From contig NZ_CAKPYL010000056.1 in assembly GCF_934202865.1 (NCBI RefSeq), positions 1-8,438 of the forward strand: DNA of 8,438 bases. The letters are read 5' to 3'. How positions within the stretch are numbered: the first letter of the stretch is position 1; every line of letters begins with the position of its first letter. This document shows, piece after piece, positions 6,450 through 8,438 of this stretch. Origin of the DNA: an uncultured Fenollaria sp. Lineage in GTDB: Bacteria; Bacillota; Clostridia; Tissierellales; Peptoniphilaceae. The notes under the pieces were generated by a model. That model was not told the DNA's origin, did not search any database, and saw only the letters and a program-made list of their open reading frames with translations. Position numbers and translations under genes: made by a program.

Positions 6450-6519
6450 CATCAAAATAAATATAAATTTTAACAAAATAATAGTGCACAATTATAACTT
6501 CAGCTAATAATAATTAAAG

Positions 6520-7025
6520 ATTTCAATCCACGCGCCCGTATGGGGCGCGACTATTATGTCTTTATACCTAAGCATAGGCTCGCCACCATTTCAATCCACG
6601 CGCCCGTATGGGGCGCGACTATTATGTCTTTATACCTAAGCATAGGCTCGCCACCATTTCAATCCACGCGCCCGTATGGGGCGCGACCCAACAAACAGGA
6701 ATTTGCCACAAAGTTGCGATTGGAAATTTCAATCCACGCGCCCGTATGGGGCGCGACTGCTGTTTTCTTCATGTTGTCCCAAGTGTTTTTAAAATTTCAA
6801 TCCACGCGCCCGTATGGGGCGCGACTAAACATGTTGTGTAATGCTATGCCGCCAAATACTATTTCAATCCACGCGCCCGTATGGGGCGCGACAGATGGCA
6901 AAGGTATATTGCCCACCAAATGCGGAATTTCAATCCACGCGCCCGTATGGGGCGCGACACGACTTTAGAGCTTATCAAAGAGGTAACACTTATATTTCAA
7001 TCCACGCGCCCGTATGGGGCGCGAC
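6520..7025 (-). repeat. Older repeat block, loop variant CATAC (8 copies)
   Basis: Repeats 1-8 carry GTATG on the plus strand (CATAC in the crRNA loop). Stem and both flanks are identical to the other block. This is the leader-distal, and therefore older, part of the array. Confidence 0.95.
6552..6655. repeat. Duplicated spacer-repeat unit at the leader-distal end
   Basis: Spacer 1 (6552-6587) and spacer 2 (6620-6655) are identical over all 36 bases, beginning TATTATGTC and ending CGCCACC, with one repeat between them. A tandem 68-bp duplication by repeat recombination explains this best. Confidence 0.97.
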
Positions 7026-7058
7026 CTGTGAGTACTGGTTATTAAGTAAACCATAGCA

Positions 7059-7766
7059 ATTTCAATCCACGCGCCCATGAGGGGCGCGACATTATCAATT
7101 AAAGCATTTGACGCTATGGAAAACAATTTCAATCCACGCGCCCATGAGGGGCGCGACCGCAGCAGGAACTCCTATCCTAGCAGTAGAAAATCATATTTCA
7201 ATCCACGCGCCCATGAGGGGCGCGACAAACCCTGCACCAACTATGCACACCAAAAAGGAGTTATTTCAATCCACGCGCCCATGAGGGGCGCGACTGTGCT
7301 CTTGTCAACATGCTTATAGTTTTTGACATTTCAATCCACGCGCCCATGAGGGGCGCGACCAATAGTGGTGAGATAGGAGCATTTTTAATAGATGGAATTT
7401 CAATCCACGCGCCCATGAGGGGCGCGACATATCAGGTAGTATATCTGATTTAATGGAGCGTGCAAATTTCAATCCACGCGCCCATGAGGGGCGCGACAGC
7501 CGCAGGATATAACTATAACGAAGTACAAGCAATTTCAATCCACGCGCCCATGAGGGGCGCGACAGTATAAGAAAGGGGCAGAAGATGAAAGATATACCAA
7601 TTTCAATCCACGCGCCCATGAGGGGCGCGACCGAATGGTTGGCGGCGGATTTTTGCCAACCTATTTATATTTCAATCCACGCGCCCATGAGGGGCGCGAC
7701 GAAGCAGCCTACGAAGAGATAAAAGACCGAAAAGATTTCAATCCACGCGCCCATGAGGGGCGCGAC
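7059..7766 (-). repeat. Newer repeat block, loop variant CTCAT (11 copies)
   Basis: Repeats 9-19 carry ATGAG on the plus strand (CTCAT in the crRNA loop), three substitutions from the other block, all unpaired. This block touches the leader and so holds the most recently gained spacers. Confidence 0.95.
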
Positions 7767-7771
7767 AGCTA

Positions 7772-7800
7772 AATGTACTAAAAATTTTTATCATTGTCAT
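7772..7800 (-). promoter_or_regulatory. Pre-crRNA promoter in the leader
   Basis: On the minus strand ATGACA (7795-7800) is separated by exactly 17 bases from TACATT (7772-7777). Transcription would begin at about the first base of the leader-proximal repeat (7766). Confidence 0.5.
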
Positions 7801-7817
7801 ACATTTAGTGTTTATAT

Positions 7818-7848
7818 GTGCATAAATTTTATTTTATGCACTTTTTTT
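7818..7848 (+). terminator. Candidate plus-strand terminator hairpin in the leader (1)
   Basis: A perfect 9-bp stem GTGCATAAA (7818-7826) / TTTATGCAC (7833-7841) with a 6-base loop is followed by seven Ts (7842-7848). It would stop antisense transcripts leaving the array toward cas1. Alternatively it is a structural element of the leader. Confidence 0.45.
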
Positions 7849-7870
7849 GCTTATTTTTAAGCATTTTTTT
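7848..7870 (+). terminator. Candidate plus-strand terminator hairpin in the leader (2)
   Basis: The stem TGCTTA (7848-7853) / TAAGCA (7858-7863) with loop TTTT is followed by seven Ts (7864-7870). It is weak alone but lies in tandem with the preceding hairpin. Confidence 0.35.
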
Positions 7871-7912
7871 CTGCGAATCTCCTTGAATTTTTATGTTCAT
7901 ATGAGGTTCGCA

Positions 7913-8438
7913 CTAATTTATTATAAATGGAGGATAGGCCTCTAGGTCTCCTCTGATGGTTCTAGCTAAAAGCATTGCTTGAACATATGGTAACAATCCG
8001 ACTTCTATTTTTTCTTCTAGGAATGGATGTGTAATTGTATCTTGTAATCTTTTATTCCATATATCCAGATACTTTCTTTTTCCTTCTTCTGTAAATTCAT
8101 ATGAAGCATTATCTTTTGCGATAAAATCTTTCTCTTCGATTTGAGATCTGTTTATTAAGCTTAGGACGAATCTATCTGCCATATATGCTCTCATCTCTTC
8201 TGATAGGTCTAGTGCTAATGATTGTCTTCCTAGTCTGTCTTTATGATAAAAACCGACGTATGGATCAAGGCCTACTGTTTCAAGAGCGTTTTGCACAAGC
8301 ACTCTAAGCATTCCGTATGAGAGTGAAAGCATTGCGTTTACAGGGTCTTTCGGTGGTCTTCTATTTCTATCTGTAAACTTAAAGTATTCTTTGTTGTTTA
8401 ATATTAGGTAGTCAAAATTTTTAAAGATGTTAAGTTAT
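7913..8438 (-). pseudogene. cas1: cas1 (type I-C), 3' part only, interrupted by an in-frame stop
   Basis: CRISPR integrase C-terminal part; in intact form Cas1 with Cas2 inserts new spacers beside the leader. The frame from 8434 to the stop at 7913-7915 reads LNIFKNFDYLILNN, then RNRRPPKDPVNAMLSLSYG, GLDPYVGFYHKDRLGRQ and SLALDLSEEMR. It ends in ARTIRGDLEAYPPFIIN, the usual type I-C Cas1 C-terminus. The metal-binding His (codon 8243-8245, GFYH) and Asp (codon 8207-8209, LALDL) are present. The frame is broken by TAA at 8435-8437. The catalytic Glu of Cas1 normally lies a few residues upstream of the IF..FD.LIL stretch, so it cannot be part of this open segment. A start at the ATG 8330-8332 would give only 139 residues without that Glu. 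A frameshift or nonsense mutation just beyond the window edge is the likely cause; a sequencing error cannot be excluded. Confidence 0.75.

Larger units (their letters stand above)
6520..7766 (-). CRISPR. Type I-C CRISPR array, 19 repeats and 18 spacers, leader at the right end
   Basis: Nineteen 32-bp repeats start at 6520, 6588, 6656, 6726, 6794, 6861, 6927, 6994, 7059, 7126, 7195, 7263, 7328, 7397, 7466, 7532, 7600, 7669 and 7735. Spacers are 33-38 bp. In crRNA sense (minus strand) each repeat begins GTCGCGCCCC, forms a 7-bp stem CGCGCCC/GGGCGCG around a 5-base loop, and ends TGGATTGAAAT. That is the type I-C repeat form cut by Cas5d to give an 11-nt 5' handle. Direction follows from the ATTGAAAT end, the leader at 7767-7912 and cas1 beyond it. 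All repeats are perfect within two classes: loop CATAC in repeats 1-8 (leader-distal) and loop CTCAT in repeats 9-19 (leader-proximal). Spacers 1 and 2 are identical. Even the leader-distal last repeat is undegenerate. The targets of the spacers cannot be told without a database. Confidence 0.98.
7767..7912 (-). promoter_or_regulatory. CRISPR leader
   Basis: These 146 AT-rich bases lie between the cas1 stop and the first repeat. In leader sense they begin directly after the cas1 stop with TGCGAACCT and, 22 bases on, AGATTCGCA. This is an imperfect inverted repeat (8 of 9) of a kind I associate with type I-C leaders. A-runs and two AT-rich hairpins follow, then the promoter next to the repeat. 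No open frame resembling cas2 is present. Confidence 0.8.

Noticed and set aside
6540..7319. Plus-strand open frames with repeated HAPVWGAT, STRPYGAR and NPRAHEGRD peptides, and minus-strand ones with SRPSWARGLK
   Set aside because: They are translations of the CRISPR repeats and spacers, with no ribosome binding sites, and run across repeat boundaries. They are spurious.
7913..8332. A complete 139-residue protein starting at the ATG 8330-8332
   Set aside because: The Cas1-like sequence continues upstream of this Met in the same frame (RNRRPPKDPVNA) to 8434, so the Met is internal and the fragment is not a natural full-length gene.

Overview
The window looks like the chromosome of a low-GC Gram-positive anaerobe (Bacillota, probably Clostridia/Tissierellia). 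The evidence is a CBS/DRTGG-type family II pyrophosphatase, a short single-membrane-span signal peptidase I, strong AGGAGG-type ribosome binding sites and clostridial-style gene content. This assignment is inference; no rRNA or species marker is present.

Left part (1-4655), housekeeping and moderately AT-rich. It holds the 3' part of a Mn-dependent inorganic pyrophosphatase gene (+). Convergent to it is a coupled pair on the minus strand: a short-chain reductase that looks like the EF-P 5-aminopentanone reductase YmfI, and signal peptidase I (lepB). An 81-base divergent promoter region separates that pair from trmB (tRNA m7G46 methyltransferase) and an immediately adjacent gene for a secreted or lipid-anchored GH3 N-acetylhexosaminidase (+). 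An ArsC/Spx-family thioredoxin-fold protein gene follows on the minus strand. The two convergent junctions carry hairpin terminators that overlap the coding ends.

Middle part (4755-6358), visibly more AT-rich. A four-gene minus-strand operon runs from a strong extended -10 promoter at about 6441: a DUF7674-like acidic protein, two very small acidic proteins, and a 246-residue protein with a thioredoxin-like N-terminus, a cysteine cluster and a GNAT-like C-terminus. The three small proteins resemble orphan toxin-immunity proteins. This is an accessory island of uncertain function.

Right part (6520-8438), CRISPR. The array has 19 perfect 32-bp type I-C repeats and 18 spacers of 33-38 bp and is transcribed leftward. 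Its leader (7767-7912) and a cas1 3' part lie to the right. Three things are odd. The repeats fall into two blocks (8 leader-distal, 11 leader-proximal) that differ only in the hairpin loop. No cas2 lies between cas1 and the leader. The cas1 frame is cut by an in-frame TAA at 8435-8437, close to where the catalytic-Glu region should be. Together these suggest an array that once grew actively, changed its repeat template, and may now have a damaged adaptation module. The rest of the cas operon would lie to the right of the window.
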